Shown here: one piece after another, positions 1-11,048 of the stretch
Position numbering within the stretch: the first letter of the stretch is position 1
How the letters are laid out: the number at the start of each line of letters is the position of its first letter
Origin: Streptomyces sp. NBC_00358
Lineage (GTDB): Bacteria; Actinomycetota; Actinomycetes; Streptomycetales; Streptomycetaceae
NCBI RefSeq assembly: GCF_036099295.1
Contig: NZ_CP107976.1
Location: 1,984,001 to 2,048,000 of the forward strand
Reading direction: 5' to 3'
DNA: 64,000 nt
Translations under genes and position numbers: made by a program
Notes under the pieces: generated by a model
The model's database searches: none
Told to the model about the DNA's origin: nothing
Seen by the model: the letters and a program-made list of their open reading frames with translations, nothing else

Positions 1-330
1 GGTCAGCACGGTGCCGCGGTAGCGGTCGGTGCTGGAGAAGCGGTGCACCTGGCCGGGCCGGATCCACAGGAGGTCGCCCGCACCGGCCTCGTACTCGGCG
101 AAGTCGATCATGTGCCGGACGGGGCCCTCGTGGAAGAGCATCACGACGTGGAAGTCGATGCGGTGCACGCGTTCCAGCGGGGCGTCCGCGTGCCAGGTGC
201 GCCCGGCCCCCATCGCGCCGACCTGCATGCCTACCCCGGACAGGCTCAGATCGGCCGGGAAGGGGAAGGTCCTGATCCCGTCCTGGCCGCCTTCGCTCCC
301 GGTACCGCCTTGGGTGGTTCTGTCTGCCAT
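1..330 (-). CDS. AraC-family regulator, N-terminal cupin part (gene runs off the window)
   Basis: The reading frame starts at an ATG at 330 and runs leftwards out of the window, so only about 110 residues are visible. They look like the AraC-type ligand-binding cupin: a stretch ending HRIDFHVVMLFHEG followed by an acidic loop and GDLLWIRPGQVHRF, the typical metal-free beta-barrel strands of sugar- or stress-responsive AraC regulators. The HTH half is not in the window. The gene is divergent from the tkt operon with about 146 bp between starts, so it could control that operon, but this is inference from position only. Confidence 0.75.
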   Translation of the reverse strand, partial: MADRTTQGGTGSEGGQDGIRTFPFPADLSLSGVGMQVGAMGAGRTWHADAPLERVHRIDFHVVMLFHEGPVRHMIDFAEYEAGAGDLLWIRPGQVHRFSSTDRYRGTVLT

Positions 331-414
331 GTCCTTCTCGCGTCGGCTCGCCACGACTCTGCGTGTCCCACTTTCACCGAAGGCTGACACACGGGCACCT
401 TCCCCAGCAAAAGT

Positions 415-449
415 CTGACTTTTAGGTTTGAACACAAAGACCTAGTCAG
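415..449. promoter_or_regulatory. Imperfect inverted repeat in the AraC-tkt divergent region
   Basis: The arms CTGAC and GTCAG, with inner AGGT and ACCT, flank an AT-richer centre, in an otherwise very GC-rich 146-bp divergent intergenic region. This is a plausible regulator binding site just upstream of the tkt ribosome binding site. I could not define convincing -35/-10 boxes. Confidence 0.35.
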
Positions 450-476
450 CGCCCGTCACGTGAGGACTTCTTGAAG

Positions 477-2552
477 ATGAGCACGCAGAGCTCCGACGGT
501 GTCATCTGGACCGAGCTCGACCGCCGAGCCGTCGACACCGCCCGTATTCTGGCCGCCGACGCCGTGCAGAAGGTCGGCAACGGGCACCCCGGCACCGCGA
601 TGAGCCTGGCCCCGGCGGCGTACACGCTCTTTCAGAAGGTGATGCGTCACGACCCGGCGGACCCGGAGTGGACCGGCCGCGACCGCTTCGTCCTCTCCCC
701 CGGCCACACCTCGCTGACCCTCTACACCCAGCTCTTCCTGTCAGGCTATGAACTCGGCCTCGACGATCTGAAGACGTTCCGTACCCACGGGTCCAAGACG
801 CCCGGCCACCCCGAGTACGGGCACACCGCGGGGGTGGAGACGACGACCGGTCCGCTCGGCCAGGGTGCCGCCAACGCGGTGGGCATGGCGATGGCCGCCC
901 GCTACGAGCGCGGCCTCTTCGACCCCGAGGCCCCCGAGGGCGAGTCCCCCTTCGACCACACCATCTGGGCGATCGTCTCCGACGGCGACCTGGAGGAGGG
1001 CATCTCCGCGGAGGCCTCCTCGCTCGCCGGCCACCAGAAGCTCGGCAACCTCGTCTTCCTCTACGACGACAACCACATCTCCATCGAGGGCGACACGGCG
1101 ACGGCCTTCTCCGAGGACGTGCTGGGGCGCTACGAGTCGTACGGCTGGCACACGCAGCGGATCGAGCCCGCCGCCGACGGCGACATCGACGTGCACGCCC
1201 TGTACGCGGCGCTCGAAGCGGCGCGGGCCGAGACCGGGCGCCCCTCCATCATCGCGATGCGCACAATCATCGCCTGGCCCGCCCCGAACGCGAAGAACAC
1301 CGAGGCCTCGCACGGCTCGGCGCTCGGCGCCGACGAGATCGCCGCCACCAAGCGGATCCTGGGCTTCGACCCGGAGCAGACCTTCCAGGTCGACGCCGAG
1401 GTGCTGGCACACGCCCGTCAGGCACTCGACCGGGGCGCCGAGGCGCACGCCGCCTGGGACAAGCGGATCGGCGTCTGGCGCACCGAGCGGCCCGAGAACG
1501 CGAAGCTCTTCGACCGGATCGTCGCGGGCCAGCTCCCCGAGGGCTGGGAGACCGCGCTGCCGGTGTTCGAGGAGGGCACGTCCGTCGCCACCCGCGCCGC
1601 TTCCGGCAAGGTCCTCCAGGCGCTCGGCGGTGTACTGCCCGAGCTGTGGGGCGGCTCGGCCGACCTGGCCGGCTCGAACAACACCACCATCGACAAGACG
1701 AGCTCGTTCCTCCCGGCGGGCAACCCGCTGCCGGAGGCCGACCCGTACGGCCGCACGATCCACTTCGGCATCCGCGAGCACTCCATGGCCGCGGAGATGA
1801 ACGGCATCGCGCTGCACGGCAACACCCGCATCTACGGCGGCACCTTCCTGGTGTTCTCCGACTACATGCGCAACGCCGTCCGCCTGTCCGCGCTGATGCA
1901 GCTCCCGGTGACGTACGTGTGGACGCACGACTCCATCGGCCTCGGCGAGGACGGCCCGACCCACCAGCCCGTCGAGCACCTCGCCTCGCTGCGCGCCATC
2001 CCCGGCCTGAACATCGTCCGCCCGGCCGACGCCAACGAGACCGCGATCGCCTGGGGCGAGATCCTCAAGCGGCACGCCACGAACCCGGCCCCGCACGGTC
2101 TCGCGCTCACCCGTCAGGGCGTGCCGACCCACCCCGTCAACCCCGACGCCGCGCGCGGCGGTTACGTCCTGCGGGACTCCTCCACCGGGACCCCGGACGT
2201 CCTGCTGATCGCGACCGGCTCCGAGGTGCAGCTCGCCGTCGCGGCGCGCGAGCTGCTGGAGGCCGAGGGGGTGGGCACCCGGGTGGTGTCGATGCCTTCG
2301 GTCGAGTGGTTCGAGGAGCAGTCCCCGGAGTACCGGGCGAGTGTCCTTCCGCCGTCCGTGAAGGCCCGCGTGGCGGTCGAGGCCGGGATCGGTCTGACCT
2401 GGTACCGGTACGTCGGTGACGCGGGACGCATCGTCTCGCTGGAGCACTTCGGCGCCTCGGCCGACGCCGGGACGCTCTTCGCCGAGTTCGGCTTCACCGC
2501 CGAGAACGTCGCCGCCGCCGCGCGGGAATCCATTGCCGCCCTGCGCGGTTGA
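477..2552 (+). CDS. tkt: Transketolase
   Basis: ThDP-dependent transketolase of about 691 residues, moving two-carbon units between ketose and aldose phosphates in the non-oxidative pentose phosphate pathway. Visible family features are the [13 protein letters not shown] segment, the ThDP-binding core SDGDLEEG followed about 25 residues later by DDNHISIEG, and the Pyr-domain segment [13 protein letters not shown]. Length and domain order (PP, Pyr, C-terminal) are normal. A TTG at 471 is in frame two codons upstream, but ATG 477 has GAGGA at a better distance (about 10 nt). It is first in an operon with tal, zwf, opcA, pgi, gnd and a histidine phosphatase. Confidence 0.97.
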   Translation: MSTQSSDGVIWTELDRRAVDTARILAADAVQKVGNGHPGTAMSLAPAAYTLFQKVMRHDPADPEWTGRDRFVLSPGHTSLTLYTQLFLSGYELGLDDLKTFRTHGSKTPGHPEYGHTAGVETTTGPLGQGAANAVGMAMAARYERGLFDPEAPEGESPFDHTIWAIVSDGDLEEGISAEASSLAGHQKLGNLVFLYDDNHISIEGDTATAFSEDVLGRYESYGWHTQRIEPAADGDIDVHALYAALEAARAETGRPSIIAMRTIIAWPAPNAKNTEASHGSALGADEIAATKRILGFDPEQTFQVDAEVLAHARQALDRGAEAHAAWDKRIGVWRTERPENAKLFDRIVAGQLPEGWETALPVFEEGTSVATRAASGKVLQALGGVLPELWGGSADLAGSNNTTIDKTSSFLPAGNPLPEADPYGRTIHFGIREHSMAAEMNGIALHGNTRIYGGTFLVFSDYMRNAVRLSALMQLPVTYVWTHDSIGLGEDGPTHQPVEHLASLRAIPGLNIVRPADANETAIAWGEILKRHATNPAPHGLALTRQGVPTHPVNPDAARGGYVLRDSSTGTPDVLLIATGSEVQLAVAARELLEAEGVGTRVVSMPSVEWFEEQSPEYRASVLPPSVKARVAVEAGIGLTWYRYVGDAGRIVSLEHFGASADAGTLFAEFGFTAENVAAAARESIAALRG

Positions 2553-2580
2553 TCCGTTCGCACGAAGGAAGATGATCACT

Positions 2581-3741
2581 GTGACCGAAGCAACCGCGCC
2601 CGCGGTAACCCTGAAGCGCCTCTCCGACGAAGGCGTCTCCATCTGGCTCGACGACCTCTCCCGCAAGCGGATCGAGTCCGGCAACCTGGCCGAACTCGTC
2701 GCGACGCGGCATGTGGTGGGCGTGACCACCAACCCGTCCATCTTCCAGGCCGCCATCGGCTCCGGCGAGGGATACGAGCGGCAGCTCGCCGACCTCGCCG
2801 AGCGCGGAGTGACCGTCGACGAGGCCGTCCGCATGATGACGACCGCCGACGTGCGGGCCGCGGCCGACATCCTGCGCCCGGTGTTCGAGGCGACCGGCGG
2901 CCGTGACGGCCGGGTCTCCATCGAGGTCGACCCCCGACTGGCCCACCGCACCGCCGCGACGATCGCCGAGGCCAAGCAGCTCTCCTGGCTGGTCGACCGC
3001 CCGAACGTGATGATCAAGATCCCGGCGACGAAGGCGGGCCTCCCCGCGATCACCGAGGTCATCGGCCTCGGGATCAGCGTCAATGTGACGCTGATCTTCT
3101 CGCTGGAGCGCTACCGCGAGGTCATGGACGCCTATCTCGCGGGCCTGGAGAAGGCGCAGGCCGCGGGCATCGACCTCGCCGGCATCCACTCCGTCGCCTC
3201 CTTCTTCGTCTCCCGGGTCGACAGCGAGATCGACAAGCGGCTCGCGAAGGCAGGCACGGACGAGGCCCTCGCGCTCAAGGGCCGGGCGGCGCTCGCCAAC
3301 GCCCGTCTCGCCTACGAGGCGTACGAGGGTGTGTTCGGCTCCGCCGACGGCTCGGCGGAAGGCGGCGCCCGCTGGACGGCCCTCGCCTCCTCCGGCGCGC
3401 AGAAGCAGCGCCCCCTGTGGGCCTCCACCGGCGTCAAGGACCCCGCGTACAAGGACACCCTGTACGTCGACGAACTGGTCGCGCCCGGCACGGTCAACAC
3501 CATGCCCGAGGGGACGCTGAACGCCACCGCCGACCACGGCGACATCCACGGCGACGCGGTGACCGGAGGCTACGCCGAGGCCCGTGCCGACCTGGCCGCG
3601 GTCGAGGCGCTCGGGATCTCCTACGACGAGGTCGTCGGGCAACTGGAGGACGAGGCCGTCTCGAAGTTCGAGGCGGCCTGGGAGGATCTGCTCGACGCGG
3701 TGGCGACCTCGCTGCGCGGCAAGGGAGTTGAGGGGGCATGA
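2581..3741 (+). CDS. tal: Transaldolase
   Basis: Transaldolase of the long actinobacterial type (about 386 residues), transferring a dihydroxyacetone unit between sugar phosphates. It begins [20 protein letters not shown], has [10 protein letters not shown], and carries the Schiff-base lysine in [12 protein letters not shown] (about residue 146). It starts 28 nt after tkt. An ATG at 2572 lies almost on top of the GAAGGAAG ribosome binding site, so I prefer GTG 2581, about 10 nt from that site; the ATG would add three residues. The stop overlaps the zwf start (ATGA), consistent with translational coupling. Confidence 0.96.
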   Translation: MTEATAPAVTLKRLSDEGVSIWLDDLSRKRIESGNLAELVATRHVVGVTTNPSIFQAAIGSGEGYERQLADLAERGVTVDEAVRMMTTADVRAAADILRPVFEATGGRDGRVSIEVDPRLAHRTAATIAEAKQLSWLVDRPNVMIKIPATKAGLPAITEVIGLGISVNVTLIFSLERYREVMDAYLAGLEKAQAAGIDLAGIHSVASFFVSRVDSEIDKRLAKAGTDEALALKGRAALANARLAYEAYEGVFGSADGSAEGGARWTALASSGAQKQRPLWASTGVKDPAYKDTLYVDELVAPGTVNTMPEGTLNATADHGDIHGDAVTGGYAEARADLAAVEALGISYDEVVGQLEDEAVSKFEAAWEDLLDAVATSLRGKGVEGA

Positions 3742-5396
3742 CCAAGGGTGAGGCGCTTTCCGACGGCACCCCGCAGGGCGCGGCCGCCACGCCGCAGGGA
3801 TCCGGTGACGCGGCCGTGGAACCGGACGGCATGACGCCCGAGTCCCTCGCCGAGGCTCTCGGTGTCCCGGTGGCCGACTGGGACAACCCGCTGCGCGACC
3901 CGCGCGACCGCCGGCTCCCGCGGATCGCCGGGCCTTCCGGTCTGGTCATCTTCGGTGTCACCGGCGACCTGTCCCGCAAGAAGCTGATGCCGGCCGTGTA
4001 CGACCTCGCCAACCGGGGTCTGCTGCCGCCGGGCTTCTCGCTCCTCGGGTTCGCCCGTCGCGAGTGGGAGGACCAGGACTTCGCGCAGGTGGTGCACGAC
4101 TCGGTGCGCGAGCACGCGCGGACCGAGTTCCGCGAGGAGGTCTGGCAGACGCTCGCCGAGGGCATGCGGTTCATCCCGGGAGACTTCGACGACGACGACG
4201 CGTTCAAGCAACTGCGTTCGGCTGTCGATGAGTTGGACGCGTCCCGGGGCACCAGCGGCAACTACGCCTTCTACCTCTCCGTACCGCCGAAGTTCTTTCC
4301 GAAGGTGGTCCGGCAGCTCAAGAAGCACGGACTGGCCGACGCTCCCGAGGGTTCCTGGCGGCGCGCGGTCATCGAGAAGCCGTTCGGCCACGACCTGGCG
4401 AGCGCGCGCGAGCTGAACCGCATCGTGCACGACGTGTTCGACCCGGACCAGGTGTTCCGTATCGACCACTACCTCGGCAAGGAGACCGTCCAGAACATCC
4501 TGGCGCTCCGCTTCGCCAACCAGATGTACGAGCCCGTCTGGAACCGGTCGTACGTCGACCACGTCCAGATCACGATGGCCGAGGACATCGGCATCGGCGG
4601 CCGGGCCGGCTACTACGACGGCATCGGGTCCGCCCGGGACGTGATCCAGAACCACCTCCTCCAGCTCATGGCGCTCACCGCCATGGAGGAACCGGCCGCC
4701 TTCGACGCCGAGTCCCTGCTCGCCGAGAAGCTCAAGGTCCTCAAGGCCGTGAAGCTGCCGGAGAACCTGGGCGAGCACACCGTGCGCGGCCAGTACGCGG
4801 CGAGCTGGCAGGGCGGCGAGAGGGTGCGCGGCTACCTGCAGGAGGACGGCATCGACCCCCGGTCGACGACCGACACCTACGCGGCCGTCAAGCTCCAGGT
4901 GGACAACAGGCGTTGGGCGGGCGTGCCGTTCTACCTCAGGACCGGAAAGCGCCTCGGCCGACGGGTCACGGAGATCGCGGTGGTCTTCCAGCGTGCCCCG
5001 CACTCCCCGTTCGACTCCACCGCCACGGAGGAACTCGGCGCGAACGCGATCGTCATCCGCGTCCAGCCCGACGAGGGCATGACGGTGCGCTTCGGATCGA
5101 AGGTGCCGGGTACCTCGATGGAGATCCGGGACGTCACCATGGACTTCGCGTACGGCGAGTCGTTCACCGAGTCCAGCCCGGAGGCGTACGAACGGCTGAT
5201 CCTGGATGTCCTGCTCGGCGACGCCAATCTCTTCCCCCGCCACCAGGAGGTGGAAGAGTCCTGGAAGATCCTCGACCCGATCGAGGGGTACTGGGATGCC
5301 CACGGCACGCCCGCGCAGTACCCGTCGGGCGGTTGGGGCCCGAAGGAAGCCGACGAGATGCTCGCACGAGACGGACGGAGCTGGCGCAGGCCATGA
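3738..5396 (+). CDS. zwf: Glucose-6-phosphate 1-dehydrogenase
   Basis: First enzyme of the oxidative pentose phosphate pathway, making 6-phosphogluconolactone and NADPH. The Rossmann signature [10 protein letters not shown] lies at about residues 73-82, and the substrate/catalytic segment RIDHYLGKE at about 241-249. At 552 residues it is some 45 longer than the usual ~507: the extra residues are a low-complexity Ala/Gly/Pro N-terminus (residues 1-50). An internal ATG at 3831 could be the true start, but ATG 3738 overlaps the tal stop and has a GAGGGGG element in front. The next gene, opcA, encodes its assembly factor, and their stop/start overlap. Confidence 0.97.
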   Translation: MTKGEALSDGTPQGAAATPQGSGDAAVEPDGMTPESLAEALGVPVADWDNPLRDPRDRRLPRIAGPSGLVIFGVTGDLSRKKLMPAVYDLANRGLLPPGFSLLGFARREWEDQDFAQVVHDSVREHARTEFREEVWQTLAEGMRFIPGDFDDDDAFKQLRSAVDELDASRGTSGNYAFYLSVPPKFFPKVVRQLKKHGLADAPEGSWRRAVIEKPFGHDLASARELNRIVHDVFDPDQVFRIDHYLGKETVQNILALRFANQMYEPVWNRSYVDHVQITMAEDIGIGGRAGYYDGIGSARDVIQNHLLQLMALTAMEEPAAFDAESLLAEKLKVLKAVKLPENLGEHTVRGQYAASWQGGERVRGYLQEDGIDPRSTTDTYAAVKLQVDNRRWAGVPFYLRTGKRLGRRVTEIAVVFQRAPHSPFDSTATEELGANAIVIRVQPDEGMTVRFGSKVPGTSMEIRDVTMDFAYGESFTESSPEAYERLILDVLLGDANLFPRHQEVEESWKILDPIEGYWDAHGTPAQYPSGGWGPKEADEMLARDGRSWRRP

Positions 5397-6328
5397 AGAT
5401 CGACCTGACCGATACCACGGCAAGCAAGATCAACAAGGCACTCGTACGGGGGCGCCGTGCCATCGGCACCCCGGCCGTGGGCATGGTCCTGACGATGGTC
5501 ATCGTCACCGACGAGGAGAACGCGTACGACGCCATCAAGGCGGCCGAGGAGGCCTCCCGCGAGCACCCCTCACGCACCCTGGTGGTCATCAGGCGCGTGG
5601 CCCGCACCCCGCGCGACCGCACCAACTCCCGTCTGGACGCGGAGGTGCGTGTGGGTTCGGACGCGGGCACCGGCGAGACGGTCGTCCTGCGGACGTACGG
5701 CGATGTCTCCGACCACGCCGACTCGGTGGTCCTGCCGCTGCTGCTGCCGGACGCCCCGGTCGTCGTCTGGTGGCCGGTGGACGCGCCCGACATCCCGGTC
5801 AAGGACCCGCTGGGCGCCCTCGCGCAGCGCCGGATCACCGACATGTACGCGGTCGAGACCCCGCTCCAGGCGCTGGACGCCCGTGCCTCCTCGTACGCGC
5901 CGGGCGACACCGACCTGGCGTGGACCCGGCTGACGCCCTGGCGTTCGATGCTGGCGGCGGCCCTCGACCAGGCCCGCACGAAGGTGATCTCGGCGACCGT
6001 CGAGAGCGAGGCGCAGAACCCGAGCGCCGAACTGCTGGCCCGCTGGCTGGAGGCCCGCCTCCAGGTCAAGGCCGAACGTGTCGTCACGGCGGGCCCGGTG
6101 GTGACCGCCGTCCGGCTCGGCACCGAGAACGGCGAGATCGTGATCGACCGCCCGGAAGGCCCGCTGGCCACCCTGTCCCTGCCCGGTCAGCCCTCCCGCA
6201 CCCTCGCGCTGAAGGTGCGCTCCACCTCCGAGCTGATCGCCGAGGAACTGCGCCGCCTCGACGCGGACGAGATGTACGCCATCGCCCTGCGCGGCGAGGC
6301 CACCAAGGAGACCCCCCGTCATGTCTGA
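5393..6328 (+). CDS. opcA: Glucose-6-phosphate dehydrogenase assembly protein OpcA
   Basis: A 311-residue OpcA-family protein that, in cyanobacteria and actinobacteria, is associated with assembly or activation of Zwf. It begins [18 protein letters not shown] and contains [10 protein letters not shown] and the conserved [11 protein letters not shown] region. ATG 5393 overlaps the zwf stop by 4 nt; the frame stays open upstream inside zwf, but that part is only the shadow of zwf. Immediate linkage to zwf supports the call. The C-terminus overlaps the pgi start by 8 nt. Confidence 0.95.
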   Translation: MKIDLTDTTASKINKALVRGRRAIGTPAVGMVLTMVIVTDEENAYDAIKAAEEASREHPSRTLVVIRRVARTPRDRTNSRLDAEVRVGSDAGTGETVVLRTYGDVSDHADSVVLPLLLPDAPVVVWWPVDAPDIPVKDPLGALAQRRITDMYAVETPLQALDARASSYAPGDTDLAWTRLTPWRSMLAAALDQARTKVISATVESEAQNPSAELLARWLEARLQVKAERVVTAGPVVTAVRLGTENGEIVIDRPEGPLATLSLPGQPSRTLALKVRSTSELIAEELRRLDADEMYAIALRGEATKETPRHV

Positions 6329-7970
6329 CTACCCCAAGCCCACCCGGCGTCCCGAGTGGGTGGCCCTGGAGGACCACCGCGCGACCGCGCTGCTCCACCC
6401 ACGGCTGCGTGACCTGTTCGCCGCCGACCCCGCCCGCGCCGAGCGTTACGCCGTACAGGTCGGTGACCTGCGGATCGACTACTCCAAGCACCTCATCACC
6501 GACGAGACGCTGGCCCTCCTCCAGGAACTCGCCACCGCCACCGACGTGTTCGGGCTGCGGGACGCGATGTTCCGGGGCGAGAAGATCAACGTGACCGAGG
6601 ACCGTGCGGTGCTGCACACCGCGCTGCGGGCGCCGCGGGACGCGGTCGTGGAGGTCGACGGGGAGAACGTGGTGCCGGCCGTGCACGCGGTCCTCGACAG
6701 GATGGCGGGTTTCGCCGAGCGGGTGCGTTCGGGCGAGTGGACCGGTCACACCGGCAAGCGCATCAAGAACGTCGTCAACGTCGGTATCGGCGGCTCGGAC
6801 CTGGGTCCGGCGATGGCGTACGAGGTGCTGCGCCCGTTCACCGACCGCGGTCTCACGCTGCGGTTCGTGTCGAACGTGGACGGCGCGGACCTGCACGAGG
6901 CGGTGCGGGACCTGGACCCGGCGGAGACGCTGTTCGTCATCGCCTCGAAGACGTTCACCACGATCGAGACGATCACCAACGCGACCTCCGCGCGGGACTG
7001 GCTGCTGACCGGGCTGAAGGCCGGTCAGGAGGCGGTGGCTCGGCACTTCGTGGCGCTGTCGACGAACGCGGAGAAGGTCGCCGACTTCGGGATCGACACG
7101 GCCAACATGTTCGAGTTCTGGGACTGGGTCGGCGGCCGCTACTCCTACGACTCGGCGATCGGCCTCTCGCTGATGATCGCGATCGGCCCGGAGCGCTTCC
7201 GTGAGATGCTCAACGGCTTCCACCTCGTCGACGAGCACTTCCGCACGGCCCCGGCCGAGTCCAACGTGCCTTTGCTGCTGGGTCTGTTGGGTGTCTGGTA
7301 CGGCAACTTCCACGATGCCCAGTCGCACGCCGTGCTGCCGTACTCGCACTACCTGTCGAAGTTCACGGCCTATCTCCAGCAGCTCGACATGGAGTCCAAC
7401 GGCAAGTCCGTGGACCGTGAGGGCCGCCCGGTCGAGTGGCAGACCGGCCCGGTGGTCTGGGGCACGCCCGGCACCAACGGCCAGCACGCGTACTACCAGT
7501 TGATCCACCAGGGCACCAAGCTGATCCCCGCCGACTTCATCGGCTTCGTCAACCCGGTCGATGAACTGAGCGACGGACTCGCCGCCCAGCACGACCTGTT
7601 GATGGCGAACTTCTTCGCGCAGACGCAGGCGCTGGCCTTCGGCAAGACCCCGGACGAGGTACGGGCCGAGGGGGTGCCCGAGGAACTGGTGCCGCACAAG
7701 ACGTTCGAGGGCAACCACCCCACGACCACCATCCTGGCCCGGGAGTTGACGCCTTCGGTCCTCGGCCAGTTGATCGCCCTCTACGAGCACAAGGTGTTCG
7801 TCCAGGGCGCGATCTGGAACATCGACTCCTTCGACCAGTGGGGCGTCGAACTCGGCAAGGTGCTCGCCAAGCGCGTCGAGCCCGCCCTCACCGAGGGCGC
7901 CGACGTCCCCGGACTCGACCCCTCCACGGCCGCCCTGGTGGCCGCTTACCGCTCCCTCCGAAAGAAGTGA
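6321..7970 (+). CDS. pgi: Glucose-6-phosphate isomerase
   Basis: A 549-residue phosphoglucose isomerase with two SIS domains. Characteristic segments are [16 protein letters not shown], the phosphate-binding [10 protein letters not shown], the catalytic-region [14 protein letters not shown] and GNHPTTT, and the C-terminal [20 protein letters not shown]. It interconverts glucose-6-P and fructose-6-P, letting this operon run the pentose phosphate pathway as a cycle for NADPH. It overlaps opcA by 8 nt and is followed 7 nt later by gnd. Confidence 0.97.
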   Translation: MSDYPKPTRRPEWVALEDHRATALLHPRLRDLFAADPARAERYAVQVGDLRIDYSKHLITDETLALLQELATATDVFGLRDAMFRGEKINVTEDRAVLHTALRAPRDAVVEVDGENVVPAVHAVLDRMAGFAERVRSGEWTGHTGKRIKNVVNVGIGGSDLGPAMAYEVLRPFTDRGLTLRFVSNVDGADLHEAVRDLDPAETLFVIASKTFTTIETITNATSARDWLLTGLKAGQEAVARHFVALSTNAEKVADFGIDTANMFEFWDWVGGRYSYDSAIGLSLMIAIGPERFREMLNGFHLVDEHFRTAPAESNVPLLLGLLGVWYGNFHDAQSHAVLPYSHYLSKFTAYLQQLDMESNGKSVDREGRPVEWQTGPVVWGTPGTNGQHAYYQLIHQGTKLIPADFIGFVNPVDELSDGLAAQHDLLMANFFAQTQALAFGKTPDEVRAEGVPEELVPHKTFEGNHPTTTILARELTPSVLGQLIALYEHKVFVQGAIWNIDSFDQWGVELGKVLAKRVEPALTEGADVPGLDPSTAALVAAYRSLRKK

Positions 7971-7977
7971 ACTGACA

Positions 7978-8856
7978 ATGCAGCTCGGACTCATCGGTCT
8001 CGGCAAGATGGGTGGCAACATGCGCGAGCGCATACGCCGCGCGGGACACACCGTCATCGGCTACGACCGCAATCCGGACCTCGCCGACGTGCACAGCCTC
8101 ACCGAACTCGTGGGCAAGCTCGAAGGCCCGCGCGTGGTCTGGGTGATGGTGCCGGCCGGCGCCCCCACCCAGTCCGTCATCGACGAACTCGGTGACCTGC
8201 TGGAGGCCGGCGACACGGTCGTGGACGGCGGCAACTCCCGCTGGACGGACGACGAGAAGCACGCCCAGGAGCTGGCGGCCAAGGGCATCGGCTTCGTCGA
8301 TGCCGGTGTCTCGGGCGGGGTGTGGGGCCTGGAGAACGGCTACGCGCTGATGGTCGGCGGCGACGCCGAGAACATCGAGAAGGTGCGGCCGGTCTTCGAC
8401 GCGCTCAAGCCCGAGGGCGACTTCGGCTTCGTGCACGCGGGCAAGGTGGGCGCGGGCCACTTCTCCAAGATGGTCCACAACGGCATCGAGTACGCCATGA
8501 TGCAGGCCTACGCCGAGGGCTGGGAGCTCCTGGAGAAGGTCGACTCGGTCACCGATGTGCGCGAGGTGTTCCGCTCCTGGCAGGAGGGCACCGTGATCCG
8601 CTCCTGGCTGCTCGACCTCGCGGTCAACGCCCTGGACGGCGACGAGCACCTGGACAAGTTGCGCGGCCACGCGGACGACTCGGGCGAGGGCCGCTGGACC
8701 GTCGAGGCGGCCATCGACAACGCCGTTCCGCTGCCCGCCATCACGGCCTCCCTCTTCGCGCGCTTCGCGTCCCGCCAGGACGACTCGCCGCAGATGAAGA
8801 TGATCGCGGCGCTGCGCAACCAGTTCGGCGGCCACGCCGTCGAGTCGGCGAAGTAG
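7978..8856 (+). CDS. gnd: 6-phosphogluconate dehydrogenase (decarboxylating), short form
   Basis: A 292-residue enzyme of the short 6PGDH class (the long class is about 470 residues). The N-terminal nucleotide-binding motif GLIGLGKMGGNM is at residues 4-15; the substrate segment DAGVSGGVWGLENGY and the catalytic Lys region HFSKMVHNGIEY follow. It oxidatively decarboxylates 6-phosphogluconate to ribulose-5-P. Short forms often use NAD rather than NADP, which I cannot decide from sequence. It sits after pgi and eight bases before the phosphatase gene. Confidence 0.95.
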   Translation: MQLGLIGLGKMGGNMRERIRRAGHTVIGYDRNPDLADVHSLTELVGKLEGPRVVWVMVPAGAPTQSVIDELGDLLEAGDTVVDGGNSRWTDDEKHAQELAAKGIGFVDAGVSGGVWGLENGYALMVGGDAENIEKVRPVFDALKPEGDFGFVHAGKVGAGHFSKMVHNGIEYAMMQAYAEGWELLEKVDSVTDVREVFRSWQEGTVIRSWLLDLAVNALDGDEHLDKLRGHADDSGEGRWTVEAAIDNAVPLPAITASLFARFASRQDDSPQMKMIAALRNQFGGHAVESAK

Positions 8857-8864
8857 GACCGACC

Positions 8865-9476
8865 ATGGGCGATCTCATCCTGGTCCGCCACGGAGAGACC
8901 GAGTGGACCCTGACGGGACAGCACACGAGCTGGACCGATCTTCCGCTCACCCGGCACGGCGAGGAGCAGGCCAAGTCCCTTGCGCCGTTCTTCGCCGGGC
9001 ACTCCTTCGCCCAGGTCCTCACCAGTCCCCTCGACCGCGCGGTACGGACAGCCGAGCTCGCGGGTCTGTCCGGCGCGCGGGTCGATCCCGATCTGCACGA
9101 GTGGGACTACGGCGGCTACGAGGGGATCACCACCATCGCCGTCCACCGGGCCCGGCCCGACTGGGTGCTGTGGAACGACGGGGTGCCGCCCGGCCCGGAC
9201 GGCCACCCCGGCGAGTCGCCCCACGAGGTGGGGGTGCGCGCCGACCGGGTGCTCTCCCGGGTGGACGCGGCGCTCTGCAACCACCCCGGCGATGTGGTGC
9301 TGGTGGCGCACGCGCACTTCCTGCGCGTCCTCACGGCCCGCCGGCTGGGGCTGCCGCCCGAGTCGGGCCGGCTGTTCCAGCTCTCGACCGGGACCGTCAG
9401 CAGACTCTCCACCGAGCACGGCGATCCGGTGATCGCCACCTGGAACGAACCGGGAACTCCCGTCACGGTCCACTAG
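8865..9476 (+). CDS. Histidine phosphatase family protein (phosphoglycerate mutase-like)
   Basis: A 203-residue member of the dPGM/histidine phosphatase superfamily. The catalytic RHGET motif is near the N-terminus (LVRHGETEW), with a later RAVRTAEL and the second catalytic His in VAHAHFLRVL. These proteins dephosphorylate small metabolites or sugar phosphates; the substrate here is unknown, but its place at the end of a pentose phosphate operon makes a sugar phosphate likely. ATG 8865 lies eight bases after gnd. The operon terminator follows directly. Confidence 0.85.
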   Translation: MGDLILVRHGETEWTLTGQHTSWTDLPLTRHGEEQAKSLAPFFAGHSFAQVLTSPLDRAVRTAELAGLSGARVDPDLHEWDYGGYEGITTIAVHRARPDWVLWNDGVPPGPDGHPGESPHEVGVRADRVLSRVDAALCNHPGDVVLVAHAHFLRVLTARRLGLPPESGRLFQLSTGTVSRLSTEHGDPVIATWNEPGTPVTVH

Positions 9477-9504
9477 ATTCCGCGGCTCCACCGGACCGCG
9501 GAAA

Positions 9505-9552
9505 CCGGGGAGAGCCCGGTCCGCCCGCTCGGGCGGACCGGGCTCTCCCCGG
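9505..9552 (+). terminator. Terminator of the pentose phosphate operon
   Basis: Perfect 22-bp inverted repeat with a 4-nt loop (GCTC), starting 28 nt after the phosphatase stop. There is no U-tract, as is usual in Streptomyces. Confidence 0.85.
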
Positions 9553-9567
9553 CGGCGCCGACACTCC

Positions 9568-9609
9568 GAGACCGCGGGCACCGTACGTCGAGTACGGGTC
9601 CGCGGTCTC
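9568..9609. terminator. Second hairpin after the operon
   Basis: The near-perfect arms GAGACCGCGG...GTAC and GTAC...CGCGGTCTC form a second strong stem about 16 nt after the main terminator; it may back it up. Confidence 0.5.
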
Positions 9610-10227
9610 GTGCGTTCCGGCGAATTCCAGGGGGCCGCGTCCAGGGGGCCGTATCCAGCAGGCCGCCAGGACGCAGTCTCGGCGACTTCGACAGGACCGA
9701 GCAGGCCCTCGTGCGGGGGGCGTGCCTCACGCTCGAACTGCCACCGCACGAGTCCGACCCGCAGGACTCCCTCCGCGGCTGACCGGGCCCCGGCCGCACC
9801 GGGTCTCCGGCTCGCCCACCCTCCCCGGTGGGCCGAACGGGTCGATCCGGGAGCCCGTCCCGGCGCGTCCGCGAACACCTGAACGGCCCTGTCCGGCGCC
9901 GGCCGCGCCACCGTCGTGCCCCGTTCGCCGTCGACCGCGCCATGGCGAGCCCGCAGAGCCGTTGCGCGTCGGCCGCGTCACGGGCGAGCCCGCTCCGGTG
10001 GCGCCGTGCTCTCCGGCGGTGCCACACCCGAAGTCACCGGTCCAGTAGGGGAGTTCCGGACCGCCTGGGGTACCTCCCCGCCCGGACGGGACCGAGGACC
10101 GGGAGAGGCGCTGAAGCAGAGGAGCAGGCAGGCCGGCGGGCCGAAGGGCGATCGGGTGGACGGAAGAGCGGGAGGAGAAGGCGAGGGCAGGCGAAGCCGC
10201 CCGACCTCGCCTCGGGCACCCTGCTCC
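9610..10227. other. Non-coding stretch, possible decayed coding remnant
   Basis: No convincing gene. Several frames are open by chance in GC-rich DNA, but none has a ribosome binding site or a recognisable family. A short plus-strand segment ending at a stop at 9780-9782 (roughly 9676-9782) reads like the tail of a helical protein and could be a remnant; I could not identify it. Confidence 0.3.
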
Positions 10228-10233
10228 TAGAAT
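10228..10233 (+). promoter_or_regulatory. -10 element (TAGAAT) before the TetR gene
   Basis: TAGAAT sits 35 nt upstream of the ATG. No good -35 is visible at 16-18 nt, so it may depend on an activator or an alternative sigma factor. Confidence 0.4.
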
Positions 10234-10267
10234 CGCGGACACCGATCGTCTCGCCCGAAGGAACCCG

Positions 10268-10966
10268 ATGACCAGCGTCGAAGAACCGGCACGACCAGGC
10301 GGGCGTGTCCGTGACGCCGCCCGCACCAAGGCCGAGATTCTCGACGTGGCGACCCAGGAATTCTCCCGCGCCGGTTTCGCGGGCGCCCGTGTCGACGAGA
10401 TCGCCGCCCGCACGAGCACCACGAAGCGGATGATCTACTACTACTTCGGCGGCAAGGAGCAGCTCTTCACGGCGGTGCTGGAGCGCGCCTACTCGGTGAT
10501 CCGGCAGGCCGAACAGGAGCTGGACGTCGAGCATCTGGACCCGGTCGCGGCCATCCGCCGGCTCGCCGAGCTGACCTTCGACCACCATGAGACGCACCCC
10601 GAATTCATCCGTCTGGTGACCATCGAGAACATCCACGAGGCCGAACACATCGTCAGTTCCGAGGAGTTGGGCAGCATCGGCTCGCCCGCGCTCGACGTGA
10701 TCGGCCGGATCCTGGACGCGGGCCGGAAGTCGGGACTGTTCACCGCCGACGTCGACGCCGTCGACCTGCACGCGATGATCAGCGCCTTCTGCTTCTTCCG
10801 GCTCTCCAACCGCCATACGTTCGGCGCCCTGTTCGGCCGCGACCTGATCGCCCCCGACCAGCGGGAGCGCTATCGAACGATGCTCGGCGACATGGTCATC
10901 GCCTATCTCACCGCGGACCGCGCGACGGACCGGGCACGGGAAGACACGGGCACGGCCAAGCCGTGA
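10268..10966 (+). CDS. TetR/AcrR family transcriptional regulator
   Basis: A 232-residue TetR regulator. The HTH is at about residues 18-64: AARTKAEILDVATQEF, then VDEIAARTSTTKRMIYYYFGGKEQLF, a textbook TetR N-terminal domain. The C-terminal helices match the subgroup with a TetR_C_33-like ligand domain (RLVTIENIHEAEHI). ATG 10268 has GAAGGA 5 nt upstream. It is transcribed towards the rhamnosidase-like gene but has its own promoter, and a separate operator-promoter precedes that gene, so a shared role is not certain. Confidence 0.92.
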   Translation: MTSVEEPARPGGRVRDAARTKAEILDVATQEFSRAGFAGARVDEIAARTSTTKRMIYYYFGGKEQLFTAVLERAYSVIRQAEQELDVEHLDPVAAIRRLAELTFDHHETHPEFIRLVTIENIHEAEHIVSSEELGSIGSPALDVIGRILDAGRKSGLFTADVDAVDLHAMISAFCFFRLSNRHTFGALFGRDLIAPDQRERYRTMLGDMVIAYLTADRATDRAREDTGTAKP

Positions 10967-11048
10967 CGAGAGCGGGAACACGCGAGCCCACCGGCCCCGA
11001 GGGCCTCCTCGGCCCGCCGGCTCGACGCGACGACGCCCGCTCCATGGG

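Noticed and set aside
741..3083. 780-codon minus-strand frame opposite tkt and tal
   Set aside because: Typical GC-rich antisense shadow with Val/Arg/Gly bias; the plus strand encodes certain enzymes.
9473..10027. Minus-strand frame after the pentose phosphate operon
   Set aside because: It begins at no ribosome binding site, crosses two terminator hairpins, and has extreme Arg/Pro content.
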